This document shows, piece after piece, positions 23,289 to 31,572 of a DNA stretch of 64,000 nucleotides. How positions within the stretch are numbered: the first letter of the stretch is position 1; each line of letters begins with the position of its first letter. The DNA comes from JAXMCI01 sp046349435 (GTDB lineage: Bacteria; Pseudomonadota; Alphaproteobacteria; Dongiales; Dongiaceae): assembly GCA_046349435.1 (NCBI GenBank), contig JAXMCI010000015.1:1-64000 (forward strand), read 5' to 3'. The position numbers and the translations under genes are program-made. The notes under the pieces are model-generated. The model was not told the origin of the DNA and ran no database searches. It saw only the letters and a program-made list of their open reading frames with translations.

Positions 23289-24423
23289 CCCTGGCGGGTC
23301 GCGCCCTGGCCGTCAGCGCGACGGCGAAGCGGGCCAGCGCCGCCGGGTCGACCTGGACGCCGAGGCCCGGCCCGTCCGGCACCGCGATCATGCCGTCGAC
23401 CGGCCGCGGCGCGTCGGGCACCAGCGCCTCGCGGATCTCGTTGGGCGTCGCCTGGATCTCGAACAGCGAGGTGCGCTCGATCGCCGCCGCGAAGTGCAGC
23501 GAGGCGGCGAGGCTGATGCCGTAGCCGTAGGTGTGGTTGACGCAGGGGATGCCGGCCGCGGCGGCACGCGCCGCGATGCGCATCCCCTGGGTCAGCCCGA
23601 CGCGGCTGATGTCGACCTGCAGCACGTCGACGCAGCTTTCCGCCGCCAGCCGCCCGAGCTCGGCCTCGCCCGCCGCCATCTCGCCGGCGGCGATCGTCAG
23701 CGGCGTCGCGGCGCGCAGCCGCGCATAGCCGGCGAAGTCGTAGGCGGGCAGCGGCTCCTCCAGCCAGAACGGCCGGCTGGGCGCGAAGCGGCGGCAGCGC
23801 TCCAGCGCCTGCGGCAGGTCCCAGGCCATGCCGCCGTCGATCAGCAGGTCGGCCTCCTCGCCGACCGCGCCGCGCAGGCAGCGCACGATCGCCTCGTCCC
23901 GCTCCGGGTCGGGGCCGAGCGGCGACCAGCCGAACTTCACCGCCGAGAAGCCGGCCCGGCGCAGGGCGGACGCGAAGCCGGCGGTCTCGGCGAGGTCGCG
24001 GCCGAGCGGGTGGGTCGCGTAGCACCGCAGCGTGCGGCGCCGGGCGCCGCCCAGCAGGCGGTGCACCGGCTGGCCGAGCGCCTTCCCCTTGAGGTCCCAG
24101 AGCGCCAGGTCGATCGCCGCCATGGCGTGAAGGCTGGCGCCGTCGCGGCCAAAGCCCGAGGTCGCCCGCGCCATCCGCCGCCACAGCCCCTCGATGTCGA
24201 GCGGATCCTGGCCGAGCAGCACCCATTTCAGGCCGGACATCATCTCGTCGATGGCGGGTGCCTCGATCACCGCCCGGACCACCGCGGGCATGCTGTCGGC
24301 CTCGCCATGGCCGACGAGGCCGCTGTCGGCGGTGAGCCGCACCACCACGCCGTAGGGCGCGCCGTAGGCGCCCTGGCGCCCCTGCCCGGCGAGCGCGACG
24401 ACCTCCACTCCGGCGATGCGCAT
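23131..24423 (-). CDS. Mandelate racemase/muconate lactonizing enzyme family protein
   Basis: A 430-codon enolase-superfamily gene; the enzyme proper is about 375 residues. It starts at ATG 24421-24423 with AGGAGG 5 bp upstream. FSAVKFGWSPLG carries a Lys base, DLLIDGGMAW, FWLEEPLPAYD and IAAGEMAAG supply the three metal ligands, and CVNHTYGYG the C-terminal His region. The natural end should be near VQVDPAALARFAVA, but the frame continues for about 50 residues of meaningless sequence antisense to the neighbouring broken paralogue, so the original stop codon has been lost. Substrate unknown; a sugar-acid dehydratase or racemase is likely. Confidence 0.82.
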   Translation of the reverse strand: MRIAGVEVVALAGQGRQGAYGAPYGVVVRLTADSGLVGHGEADSMPAVVRAVIEAPAIDEMMSGLKWVLLGQDPLDIEGLWRRMARATSGFGRDGASLHAMAAIDLALWDLKGKALGQPVHRLLGGARRRTLRCYATHPLGRDLAETAGFASALRRAGFSAVKFGWSPLGPDPERDEAIVRCLRGAVGEEADLLIDGGMAWDLPQALERCRRFAPSRPFWLEEPLPAYDFAGYARLRAATPLTIAAGEMAAGEAELGRLAAESCVDVLQVDISRVGLTQGMRIAARAAAAGIPCVNHTYGYGISLAASLHFAAAIERTSLFEIQATPNEIREALVPDAPRPVDGMIAVPDGPGLGVQVDPAALARFAVALTARARPARAPAGLVEIDAEAGASPGAAQPSTMRKAGARSSSSRQGSGSWSHSKYAPLGSA

Positions 24424-24568
24424 GGCGCCCTCCTGCTGCTTCGACCATCCTGCCGCGCCGCCGGCGGCAGGCAAGCCTTGGCACCTGCGGTCAAGAAGCT
24501 GGCGCGGGCGGAGAAAACCGGCCCCCGCCCGGCGCCTAGTCTGCGGTCCCGACGAACCTCGCAGGAGC

Positions 24569-25450
24569 ATGCCCGTGACCGAGTCCCCGCCCCGGAACGC
24601 CCCGAAGAACCTGCGCATCTTCAAGGGGCCGACCCAGGTCCGCTACCAGGAGGCGACGCGCTTCCTGTGGGGCGACAAGGCGTCGGGCGAGGTCGCCGAC
24701 GTCATCTACGGCCGCAACGACGTGCTCGGCACGCTGATCTACAAGCTGAAGCCCGGCGGCTATTTCCGCTCCTCCGACGAGTGGAAGTCCTGGTTCGACC
24801 AGAACCGCTTCTACCTCGTGCTCAAGGGCGAGCTTGCCGTGCAGGACCCGGCGACCGGCGAGATCGCGGTCGCCCGCACCGGCGAGGCGGTGCATTTCCG
24901 CGGCGCCAAGTGGCACTCGGGCTTCAACTTCAAGTCCGAGGAATGCTGGGTGCTCGACTGGTACGCCCCGATGGAGCGGCCGCCGCACGTCTCGGAGCTC
25001 GAGTTCGGCCGCACCAAGCCGAAGTTCCAGGGAAGCAAGCCGGGCCGCGACGACCTGCTCGGCCGCTGGCCCGATGCGCGCCACGCCGCCCGCACCGAGG
25101 CGGAGGCCGGCGGCGGCATGGTGACGGTGCGGCGCGAGGAGGCGCTGCACTTCATCCACGGCGACGACCATCCGGTGCTGGAATCGGTGATGGTCAGCAG
25201 CAAGGAGATGACCGCCGGGGTGGTCGAGCTGATGCCGGGCGCACGCAGCGACGACCGCGTCCATCCCAGCGACAAGGTGATCTTCGTCACCTCGGGCAAG
25301 CTGCATGTCTACCTGCCGCAGAGCTTCGACTGGTTCGAGCTCGATGCCTGGGACCTGCTCTATCTGCCGGGCGGCACGCCGCACCAGTACTGGAACTACA
25401 CCGACGAGAAGCTGGGCTTCGCCTTCATGGTCGTGCCGCGCTACGCCTGA
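24569..25450 (+). CDS. Bicupin domain protein
   Basis: A 293-residue protein with two cupin barrels. The second (about 190-290) has the metal-site pattern in RVHPSDKVIFVTSGKL and LPGGTPHQYWNY; the first (about 45-150) has FYLVLKGELAV and GEAVHFRGAKWHSG but fewer His ligands and may be structural. Bicupins of this type include dioxygenases and acid-sugar isomerases or decarboxylases; the substrate is not evident. The ATG at 24569 is preferred because GCAGGAG precedes it closely; GTG at 24575 is possible. It is divergent from the dehydratase gene with 145 bp between. Confidence 0.75.
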   Translation: MPVTESPPRNAPKNLRIFKGPTQVRYQEATRFLWGDKASGEVADVIYGRNDVLGTLIYKLKPGGYFRSSDEWKSWFDQNRFYLVLKGELAVQDPATGEIAVARTGEAVHFRGAKWHSGFNFKSEECWVLDWYAPMERPPHVSELEFGRTKPKFQGSKPGRDDLLGRWPDARHAARTEAEAGGGMVTVRREEALHFIHGDDHPVLESVMVSSKEMTAGVVELMPGARSDDRVHPSDKVIFVTSGKLHVYLPQSFDWFELDAWDLLYLPGGTPHQYWNYTDEKLGFAFMVVPRYA

Positions 25451-25515
25451 GCCCGGCCGCCGTCCCTCCTCCTGACGCGAACCCGATAGAGCCTGTCGCG
25501 CGAGCGCGAGGGGGC

Positions 25516-25546
25516 GCCGCGGGGCACGGCTATGCCTCCCCGCGGC
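25516..25546 (+). terminator. GC hairpin between cupin and dehydrogenase genes
   Basis: GCCGCGGGG (25516-25524) and CCCCGCGGC (25538-25546) form a perfect 9-bp stem with a 13-nt loop. There is no T run after it, so a Rho-independent terminator is not certain; it may instead structure the leader of the dehydrogenase mRNA, whose ATG is 60 bp further on. Confidence 0.4.
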
Positions 25547-25606
25547 CCCGGGCGACGCTATGATCGGGGCCGGCCAGGCCGGACATCGGAGCAGGGAGCG
25601 AGGCTC

Positions 25607-28039
25607 ATGAAGACGCATGCGCGGGTGGTGGTGATCGGCGGCGGCATCGTCGGCGTCAGCATCCTCTACCACCTGGTGAAGCGCGGCTGGTCGGACGTGA
25701 TGCTGGTCGAGAAGACCGAGCTCACCGCCGGCTCGACCTGGCACGCCGCCGGCCTGCTGCCGCTCTTCAACATGAGCTACGGCGTCGGCCAGCTGCACAA
25801 ATACTCGGTCGATCTCTACCAGCGGCTGGAGGCCGAGACCGGCCAGGCCGTCAGCTTCCACAAGACCGGCAACCTGCGGCTCGCCACCAGCAAGGAGCGG
25901 ATGGACGAGTACCGCCGCTATTGCGGCACCGCCAACACCATCGGCGTGCCCTTCGAGATCATCTCGCCGCAGGAGGTCGAGAAGCTCTGGCCGCTCTGCA
26001 GCATCAAGGGCATCGTCGGCGCGCTCTTCCACCCGCAGGACGGCCATGTCGCGCCGGTCGACGTCACCCAGGCGCTGGCCAAGGGCGCGCGCAGCGGCGG
26101 CGCCGAGATCAACCGGAACACCAAGGTGACGGCGATCGAGTGCCAGCCCGGGGGCGAGTGGCTGGTCAAGACCGACAAGGGCGACATCCGCTGCGAGCAC
26201 GTCGTCACCGCCACCGGCTCCTGGGCGCGCCAGGTGGCCAGGCTGGTCGGGCTCGACATCCCGGTCATCCCGGTCGAGCACCAGTACATCGTCACCGATG
26301 CGATCTCCGAGCTCGAGGAGCGGCACAAGGCCGGGCTGCCCGAGCTGCCGGTGCTGCGCGAGAGCGACCAGTCCTACTACATGCGCGAGGAGCGCCAGGG
26401 CCTGATCCTCGGCCCCTACGAGAAGGGCGCCCCGGCCTGGGCGGTCGACGGCGTGCCGGACAGCTTCGGCCAGGAGCTGCTGCCGCCCGACATCGAGCGG
26501 CTGGAGCCGCATATCGAGGCCGCCATCCGCCGCGTGCCGATCTTCGGCAAGGCCGGCATCAAGGACTGCGTCAACGGGCCGATCCCCTACACCCCCGACG
26601 GCGGGCCGCTGATCGGCCCGGCCTGGGGCCTGCGCAACTACTGGCTGGCCGAGGGCTTCAGCTTCGGCATCACCGCCGCCGGCGGCGCCGGCCACCTGCT
26701 CGCCGAGTGGATGGTCGAGGGCTATCCGGCGATCGACCCGTGGGACGTCGACCCCCGCCGCTTCGGGCCCTACGCCAACAAGCGCTACACCAAGATCAAG
26801 AACGAGGAAGCCTACGAGCACATCTTCGTCCTGCACTATCCGCTGGAGGAGCGGCCGGGCGCGCGGCCGGCCAAGACCTCGCCCGCCTACGACCGGCAGA
26901 AGGCGCTGGGCGCCGTGTTCGGCCAGAAGTACGGCTGGGAGCGGGCCAACTGGTACGCGCCCAAGGGGACGCCGGCGGAGGACGCCTACAGCTTCCGCCG
27001 CGCCAACTTCTTCGAGCCGGTGCGCGAGGAGTGCCGCGCGGTGCGCGAGCGGGTCGGGCTGCTCGACCTCACCGGCTTCTCCAAGTGGGAGGTCAGCGGC
27101 CCCGGCGCCGAGGCCTATCTCGACCGGCTGGTCGCCAACCGGCTGCCGCGCAAGGTCGGCCGCATCCAGCTCGTCCACGTGCTGACCGAGACCGGCGGCG
27201 TGCTCTCCGAGCTGACCATCACCCGGCTCGCCGCCGACCGCTTCTACCTGGTGAGCGCGGCCGCCGCCGAGCGGCACGACCAGGACGTGCTGTGGCGCGC
27301 GCTACCGGCCGACGGCAGCGTGCGGCTCGACAACGTCACCATGGCGACCGGCGTGCTGGTGCTGGCCGGCCCGAAGGCCCGCGAGGTGCTGGCCAAGGTC
27401 ACCGACGCCGACCTCTCCAACGCGGCGTTCCCCTGGCTGACCGGCCAGGAGATCCAGGTCGGGGTCGCCCCGGTCCGCGCGCTGCGCGTCAACTTCGTCG
27501 GCGAGCTCGGCTGGGAGCTGCACCATCCCCTGCCCTACCAGAACGCCATCTGGGACGCGCTGATGGAAGCCGGCGCCGAATTCGACATCCGCCCCTTCGG
27601 CATCCGCGCCATGGACTCGCTGCGCATCGAGAAGAGCTACCGCTACTGGCGCGCCGACCTGACCACCGAATGCAGCGCCTTCGAGGCCGGGCTCGACCGC
27701 TTCGTGCAGCTCAACAAGGGGCCGTTCCCCGGCCGCGAGGCGCTGGTCGCCCAGCAGCAGGCCGGCGTGCCGCAGCGCTTCGTCACGCTGGAGATCGCCG
27801 TCGGCGACGCCGACCCGTTCGGCAACGAGCCGGTCTACAGCGACGGGCTCATGGTCGGCCGCACCACCTCGGGCGCCTACGGCTACACGCTCGGCAAGAG
27901 CATGGCGCTGGCCTACGTCAAGACCGCCCACGCCGCGACGGGCACCAAGCTCGAGGTCGAGATCCTCGGCGAGCGCTTCCCGGCGCGGATCATCGAGGAG
28001 TCGCCCTGGGATCCGGAGAACGCCCGCCTGCGCGCCTAG
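25607..28039 (+). CDS. Dimethylglycine/sarcosine dehydrogenase family protein (DAO + GcvT domains)
   Basis: An 810-residue two-domain flavoenzyme. Residues 1-390 form a DAO-type FAD domain with GGGIVG (11-16) and STWHAAGL, where His46 is at the position of the histidine that binds FAD covalently in mammalian dimethylglycine dehydrogenase. Residues 420-810 are the folate-binding FAO/GcvT fold (RVGLLDLTGFSKWEV, FVGELGWELH, EKSYRYW). Such enzymes oxidatively demethylate dimethylglycine, sarcosine or related N-methyl amines and pass the one-carbon unit to tetrahydrofolate. The homocysteine methyltransferase gene 3.5 kb downstream, the ProXWV importer and a choline-dehydrogenase-like gene support a betaine-derived substrate. 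Shine-Dalgarno GGGAGCGAGG precedes the ATG. Confidence 0.88.
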   Translation: MKTHARVVVIGGGIVGVSILYHLVKRGWSDVMLVEKTELTAGSTWHAAGLLPLFNMSYGVGQLHKYSVDLYQRLEAETGQAVSFHKTGNLRLATSKERMDEYRRYCGTANTIGVPFEIISPQEVEKLWPLCSIKGIVGALFHPQDGHVAPVDVTQALAKGARSGGAEINRNTKVTAIECQPGGEWLVKTDKGDIRCEHVVTATGSWARQVARLVGLDIPVIPVEHQYIVTDAISELEERHKAGLPELPVLRESDQSYYMREERQGLILGPYEKGAPAWAVDGVPDSFGQELLPPDIERLEPHIEAAIRRVPIFGKAGIKDCVNGPIPYTPDGGPLIGPAWGLRNYWLAEGFSFGITAAGGAGHLLAEWMVEGYPAIDPWDVDPRRFGPYANKRYTKIKNEEAYEHIFVLHYPLEERPGARPAKTSPAYDRQKALGAVFGQKYGWERANWYAPKGTPAEDAYSFRRANFFEPVREECRAVRERVGLLDLTGFSKWEVSGPGAEAYLDRLVANRLPRKVGRIQLVHVLTETGGVLSELTITRLAADRFYLVSAAAAERHDQDVLWRALPADGSVRLDNVTMATGVLVLAGPKAREVLAKVTDADLSNAAFPWLTGQEIQVGVAPVRALRVNFVGELGWELHHPLPYQNAIWDALMEAGAEFDIRPFGIRAMDSLRIEKSYRYWRADLTTECSAFEAGLDRFVQLNKGPFPGREALVAQQQAGVPQRFVTLEIAVGDADPFGNEPVYSDGLMVGRTTSGAYGYTLGKSMALAYVKTAHAATGTKLEVEILGERFPARIIEESPWDPENARLRA

Positions 28040-28061
28040 GAGCGATTCCCTCCCGCCGCCT

Positions 28062-28079
28062 CTCCTGGCACGCCAGGAG
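28062..28079 (+). terminator. Hairpin downstream of the dehydrogenase gene
   Basis: CTCCTGGC (28062-28069) and GCCAGGAG (28072-28079) form a perfect palindrome 23 bp after the stop codon, followed by GAGCGG, not a T run. Its position suggests transcript-end formation or 3' stabilisation. Confidence 0.45.
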
Positions 28080-28170
28080 GAGCGGCAGCCCCCGCCGGCA
28101 TGAGACTATTGTCATTCCGCCGGCGCGATGATCAGATCCCGGCAGTGGCGCGGCGGGATGGGGGAAGCCG

Positions 28171-31100
28171 ATGGTTGCCGGGACACGATCGCGCCGCGTC
28201 GGCCTCGCGGCGGCGGCGGTTCTGCTGCTCGCCGCGGCGCCGGCCAGCGCGGAAAACCAGACGCCCGGCTTCACGACGCCGGTCACCGACGTGGCCCTGC
28301 CCTATGCCCTCGCGCTCGGCGTCGACGATTTCGGCGCCACCGCGCTGCCGACGCTGCAGTCCTATGCCGCCGGCCAGGCGGACGGCGAGTGGGTGCTGAT
28401 CGGCGGCCGGACCAACGGGCTGCACGACTTCACCAACAGCGGCCTGGTCAACTTTCCGCCGGCGGCGCAGAACCACACCATCTGGGTGATCGACCCGGTG
28501 ACCAAGCAGAGCTGGAGCCGCTCGCTCGACGGCTCCGGCCTGACCACCGCCGAGATCGACGCCCTCTCGGCGACGAACTACGAGACGCTGCAGAGCGGCG
28601 GCCGGCTCTACATGGTGGGCGGCTACGGCTACGACACCACCGACGCCGCCTTCAAGACCTATGACGGCCTGACCTCGGTCGATCTCGAGGGGCTGATCAG
28701 CTGGGTCAAGGGCGCGCCCGACGCGCCGCCGATCGACAGCATCTTCCGCACGATCCACGACCCCGCCCTGCAGGTCACCGGCGGCGAGCTGTCGGAGGTC
28801 GACGGGCGCGCCATGCTCGTCTTCGGGCAGAATTTCACCGGCGGCTACACGCCGGGCAGCAACGGCGACTACACCAGCCAGGTGCGCAGCTTCACCATCG
28901 TCGACAACGGCACGGCGCTCGCCATCACCGATCTCGGCGCCAGCCCCGACCCCGGCGATCCCAGCCAGTTCCGCCGCCGCGACTACAACCTGCTCGACGT
29001 CGTCCGGCGCGACCCGCTGACCGGCCAGCTCTCCGACGGGCTGGTGGCGCTGGCCGGCGTCTTCACCGAGAGCGGCGGCGGCTGGACGGTGCCGGTCGAG
29101 ATCGGCGCCGACGGCGTGCCGGTCCAGGCCGATCCGAGCGCGCCGGCGACCTTCAAGCAGGCCCTCAACGTCTACAGCTCGGCCAAGGTCGGCAGCTTCT
29201 CGGAGACCACCGGGGCCAACTACGACACGCTGTTCGGCGGCATCAGCGCCGGGACCTGGGACAGCGGCACGGGGACCTTCACCCCCGACCCCAATTTGCC
29301 GTTCGACAGCACCATCACCACCATCGTCATCGACCGCAACGGCCAGTACACGCAGGTGGTGATGGCGGCCGCCTTCCCGACGCTGCTGTCGCAGACCAAC
29401 AGCGAGCCGCTGCTGTTCGGCGCCGAGGCGCACTTCTTCCTCGCCGACGGCATCCCAACCTTCGACAACGGCGTCATCGACCTCGACCAGCTGATGGCGA
29501 CCGCCACGTCCGACCAGCTCGTGCTCGGCTGGGTCTATGGCGGCATCGAGGCCGACGCGCCGAACTTCGGCCACAGCGCCGCCTCCAACAACGCCTTCAC
29601 CGTCACCATCGACCTGCCGCCCTTCATCGACCTCGACTCTCCGGGCGTGGTCGAGGCCGGCGTCGGCACGCTGGTGCGCCGCCTGCTGGTCGAGAATCCG
29701 GGCGCGGTCTACCGGATCGGCGCCGGGGACGATCTCACCGCCTTCGGCGGCGGGACGGTCGCCAGCGGCGGCCTGGTGGTGGACGGCCTCCTGCTGGCCC
29801 ATGCCCTCGACATCCAGGCCGCGGGCTGGCTCAAGGGCACCGGCGTGATCCAGGCGCCGACCAGCGTCGAGGGCCGGCTGGAGCCCGGCGACTCGCCGGG
29901 CACCCTGACCTTCACCGAGCCCCTCGCGCTCGGCGCCGGCAGCAGCCTGGCGATCGACATCGACGGCCCCGGCACCGGGAGCGGCGCCGGCAGCTATTCG
30001 CGGATCCTGGCCGCGGGACCGCTGGGCAGCATCACCCTGGGCGGCAGCTTCGAGCCGATCCTGCGCGGCATCGCCGGCAACGCCACCAACAGCTTCACGC
30101 CGGCTCTCGGGCAGGGCTTCACGGTGATCGCCGCCGATGCCGGGATCTCCGGCTCCTTTGCCGGCCTCGTGCAGCCGGCCGACGGCCTGCCGCCGGGGAC
30201 CCGCTTCGACCTGCTCTACCGCAGCGACGCGGTCGAGCTCTATGTCACCCCGGCGCGCTACGGTCAGCTCGGCGCCGCCGGCATCGACCAGACCGCCAAC
30301 CAGGGCGCCGTCGGGGCGGCGCTCGACCGGCTGCGGCCCCCTGCCGGCACGCTCGCCCAGGGCGGCACCAAGCTGCTGTTCGACAGCCTGGACCCGCTCG
30401 GCGCCGGCGGCATCACCTCGGCCCTCGACCAGCTCTCCGGCCAGGTCTACGCCGACGCGGCGATGGCCAGCGCCGCCAACCGGCGGGCCTTCGCCACCGC
30501 GCTCGGCGATCATCTGGCCGGGCTCGGCGCGACGCCGGCCGGCGCGCAGCAGGCCGAGGCCGTCGGCCTGCTGCAGCTCGCCATGGGCGGCTCGAGCATC
30601 GCCGATGCCGGGATGCCCGCCGCCGCGGCCGACGGCGGAGGCCTCGGCAGCCACCTCTGGGCGCGCGGCTTCGGCAACTTCGACACGGTCTCCGGCGACG
30701 GCAACGCGGCCGGCGCGAGCAGCCGCACCGGCGGGCTGCTGGTCGGCGCCGAGACACCGATCACCGACCAGCTGCTGCTCGGCGCGGCGCTCGGCTACGC
30801 CCATAGCGACCTCGATGCCGACCGGAATCTCGGCAGCGCGAGCATCAACAGCTACCAGGCGCTGGCCTACGCCAGCTATCGGTCCGGACCGGCGCTCGTC
30901 ACCGGCAGCCTTGGCTACGCGTTCAACCAGTACGACGTCGACCGGCCGATCGACTTCGCCGGTCGCACCGCCCACGGCAGCACCAACGGCAACGACGTCT
31001 CCGCCGGGCTGGCTGCCGGCTGGCGCTTCGAGCTGGGCGCCCTCTCGCTCGTGCCGGAGGCCGGGCTGCGCTACGATCGCATCGAGGTCGACAGCCTGAA

Positions 31101-31464
31101 CGAATCCGGCGCCGGCATCTTCGACCTGGCGATCGACCAGCAGGTCGAGAACATGCTGCGCTCCTCGCTCGGCGGCCGCGTCGCCTGGCATCTGGCGCCC
31201 GACGAGGCCCACCCCCTGGTGGCCGAGTTCCGCGCCCGCTGGGACCATGATTTCCTCGACCGCAGCGGCCGCATCGACGCCGACCTCGGCGGCGCGTCCT
31301 TCAGCGTCGACAGCAGCAAGGTCGGCCGCAACGCGGCCGTCCTCGGCGTCGGCCTCGCCGGCACCGTCGCCGACGGCGTGCAGCTCTATGGCGGCTACCA
31401 GATCGAGCTGCGCGCCAACGAGACCACCAACTACGTGGCCGCCGGCTTCCGGCTGCGGCTCTGA
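28171..31464 (+). CDS. Autotransporter with beta-propeller-like passenger
   Basis: A 1097-residue type V secretion protein. Residues 1-27 are a signal peptide ending in ASA. The N-terminal passenger (about 60-480) contains Kelch/galactose-oxidase-like phrases such as GEWVLIGGRTNGLH, IWVIDP-QSWSRSL and RLYMVGGYGYD, so a beta-propeller is likely, which is unusual for a passenger. Residues 500-690 resemble autotransporter-associated beta-helix (LEPGDSPGTLTF, GQGFTVIAADAGISGSFAGL). Residues about 820-1097 are the outer-membrane beta-barrel (SHLWARGFGNFD through YVAAGFRLRL). The terminal residue is Leu, not the usual Phe. It is expected on the cell surface; the ligand or substrate is unknown. Confidence 0.85.
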   Translation: MVAGTRSRRVGLAAAAVLLLAAAPASAENQTPGFTTPVTDVALPYALALGVDDFGATALPTLQSYAAGQADGEWVLIGGRTNGLHDFTNSGLVNFPPAAQNHTIWVIDPVTKQSWSRSLDGSGLTTAEIDALSATNYETLQSGGRLYMVGGYGYDTTDAAFKTYDGLTSVDLEGLISWVKGAPDAPPIDSIFRTIHDPALQVTGGELSEVDGRAMLVFGQNFTGGYTPGSNGDYTSQVRSFTIVDNGTALAITDLGASPDPGDPSQFRRRDYNLLDVVRRDPLTGQLSDGLVALAGVFTESGGGWTVPVEIGADGVPVQADPSAPATFKQALNVYSSAKVGSFSETTGANYDTLFGGISAGTWDSGTGTFTPDPNLPFDSTITTIVIDRNGQYTQVVMAAAFPTLLSQTNSEPLLFGAEAHFFLADGIPTFDNGVIDLDQLMATATSDQLVLGWVYGGIEADAPNFGHSAASNNAFTVTIDLPPFIDLDSPGVVEAGVGTLVRRLLVENPGAVYRIGAGDDLTAFGGGTVASGGLVVDGLLLAHALDIQAAGWLKGTGVIQAPTSVEGRLEPGDSPGTLTFTEPLALGAGSSLAIDIDGPGTGSGAGSYSRILAAGPLGSITLGGSFEPILRGIAGNATNSFTPALGQGFTVIAADAGISGSFAGLVQPADGLPPGTRFDLLYRSDAVELYVTPARYGQLGAAGIDQTANQGAVGAALDRLRPPAGTLAQGGTKLLFDSLDPLGAGGITSALDQLSGQVYADAAMASAANRRAFATALGDHLAGLGATPAGAQQAEAVGLLQLAMGGSSIADAGMPAAAADGGGLGSHLWARGFGNFDTVSGDGNAAGASSRTGGLLVGAETPITDQLLLGAALGYAHSDLDADRNLGSASINSYQALAYASYRSGPALVTGSLGYAFNQYDVDRPIDFAGRTAHGSTNGNDVSAGLAAGWRFELGALSLVPEAGLRYDRIEVDSLNESGAGIFDLAIDQQVENMLRSSLGGRVAWHLAPDEAHPLVAEFRARWDHDFLDRSGRIDADLGGASFSVDSSKVGRNAAVLGVGLAGTVADGVQLYGGYQIELRANETTNYVAAGFRLRL

Positions 31465-31512
31465 CGCGGGCGTCCCCGATAGGATCGTGGGAGGATCGAG
31501 CCCCGCCTTGCA

Positions 31513-31564
31513 TTCCGGCCGGTCCGGGTCCAATTTTCCGGGTCAGCCCCGGACCCTGCCGGAA
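31513..31564 (+). promoter_or_regulatory. Leader hairpin covering the Shine-Dalgarno of the homocysteine methyltransferase gene
   Basis: TTCCGG (31513-31518) pairs with CCGGAA (31559-31564), and inside it GGTCCGGG (31521-31528) pairs with CCCGGACC (31548-31555), leaving a 19-nt loop with TTTT. The GGAAG Shine-Dalgarno (31561-31565), 7 nt before the ATG at 31573, lies in the outer stem, so the folded leader would hide the ribosome site. It could be a translational switch or simply the terminator of the autotransporter gene. Confidence 0.5.
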
Positions 31565-31572
31565 GATCAGCC

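Noticed and set aside
22531..25563. A 1010-codon plus-strand frame
   Set aside because: It crosses the broken dehydratase, runs antisense to the intact dehydratase and out of frame with the cupin gene. Only a few codons near 23250-23288 match the relic.
31465..31572. A known SAM or SAH riboswitch before the homocysteine methyltransferase gene
   Set aside because: The hairpin is simple and lacks the pseudoknot or conserved loops I associate with SAM-II, SAM-IV or SAH classes. It is reported only as a structured leader.
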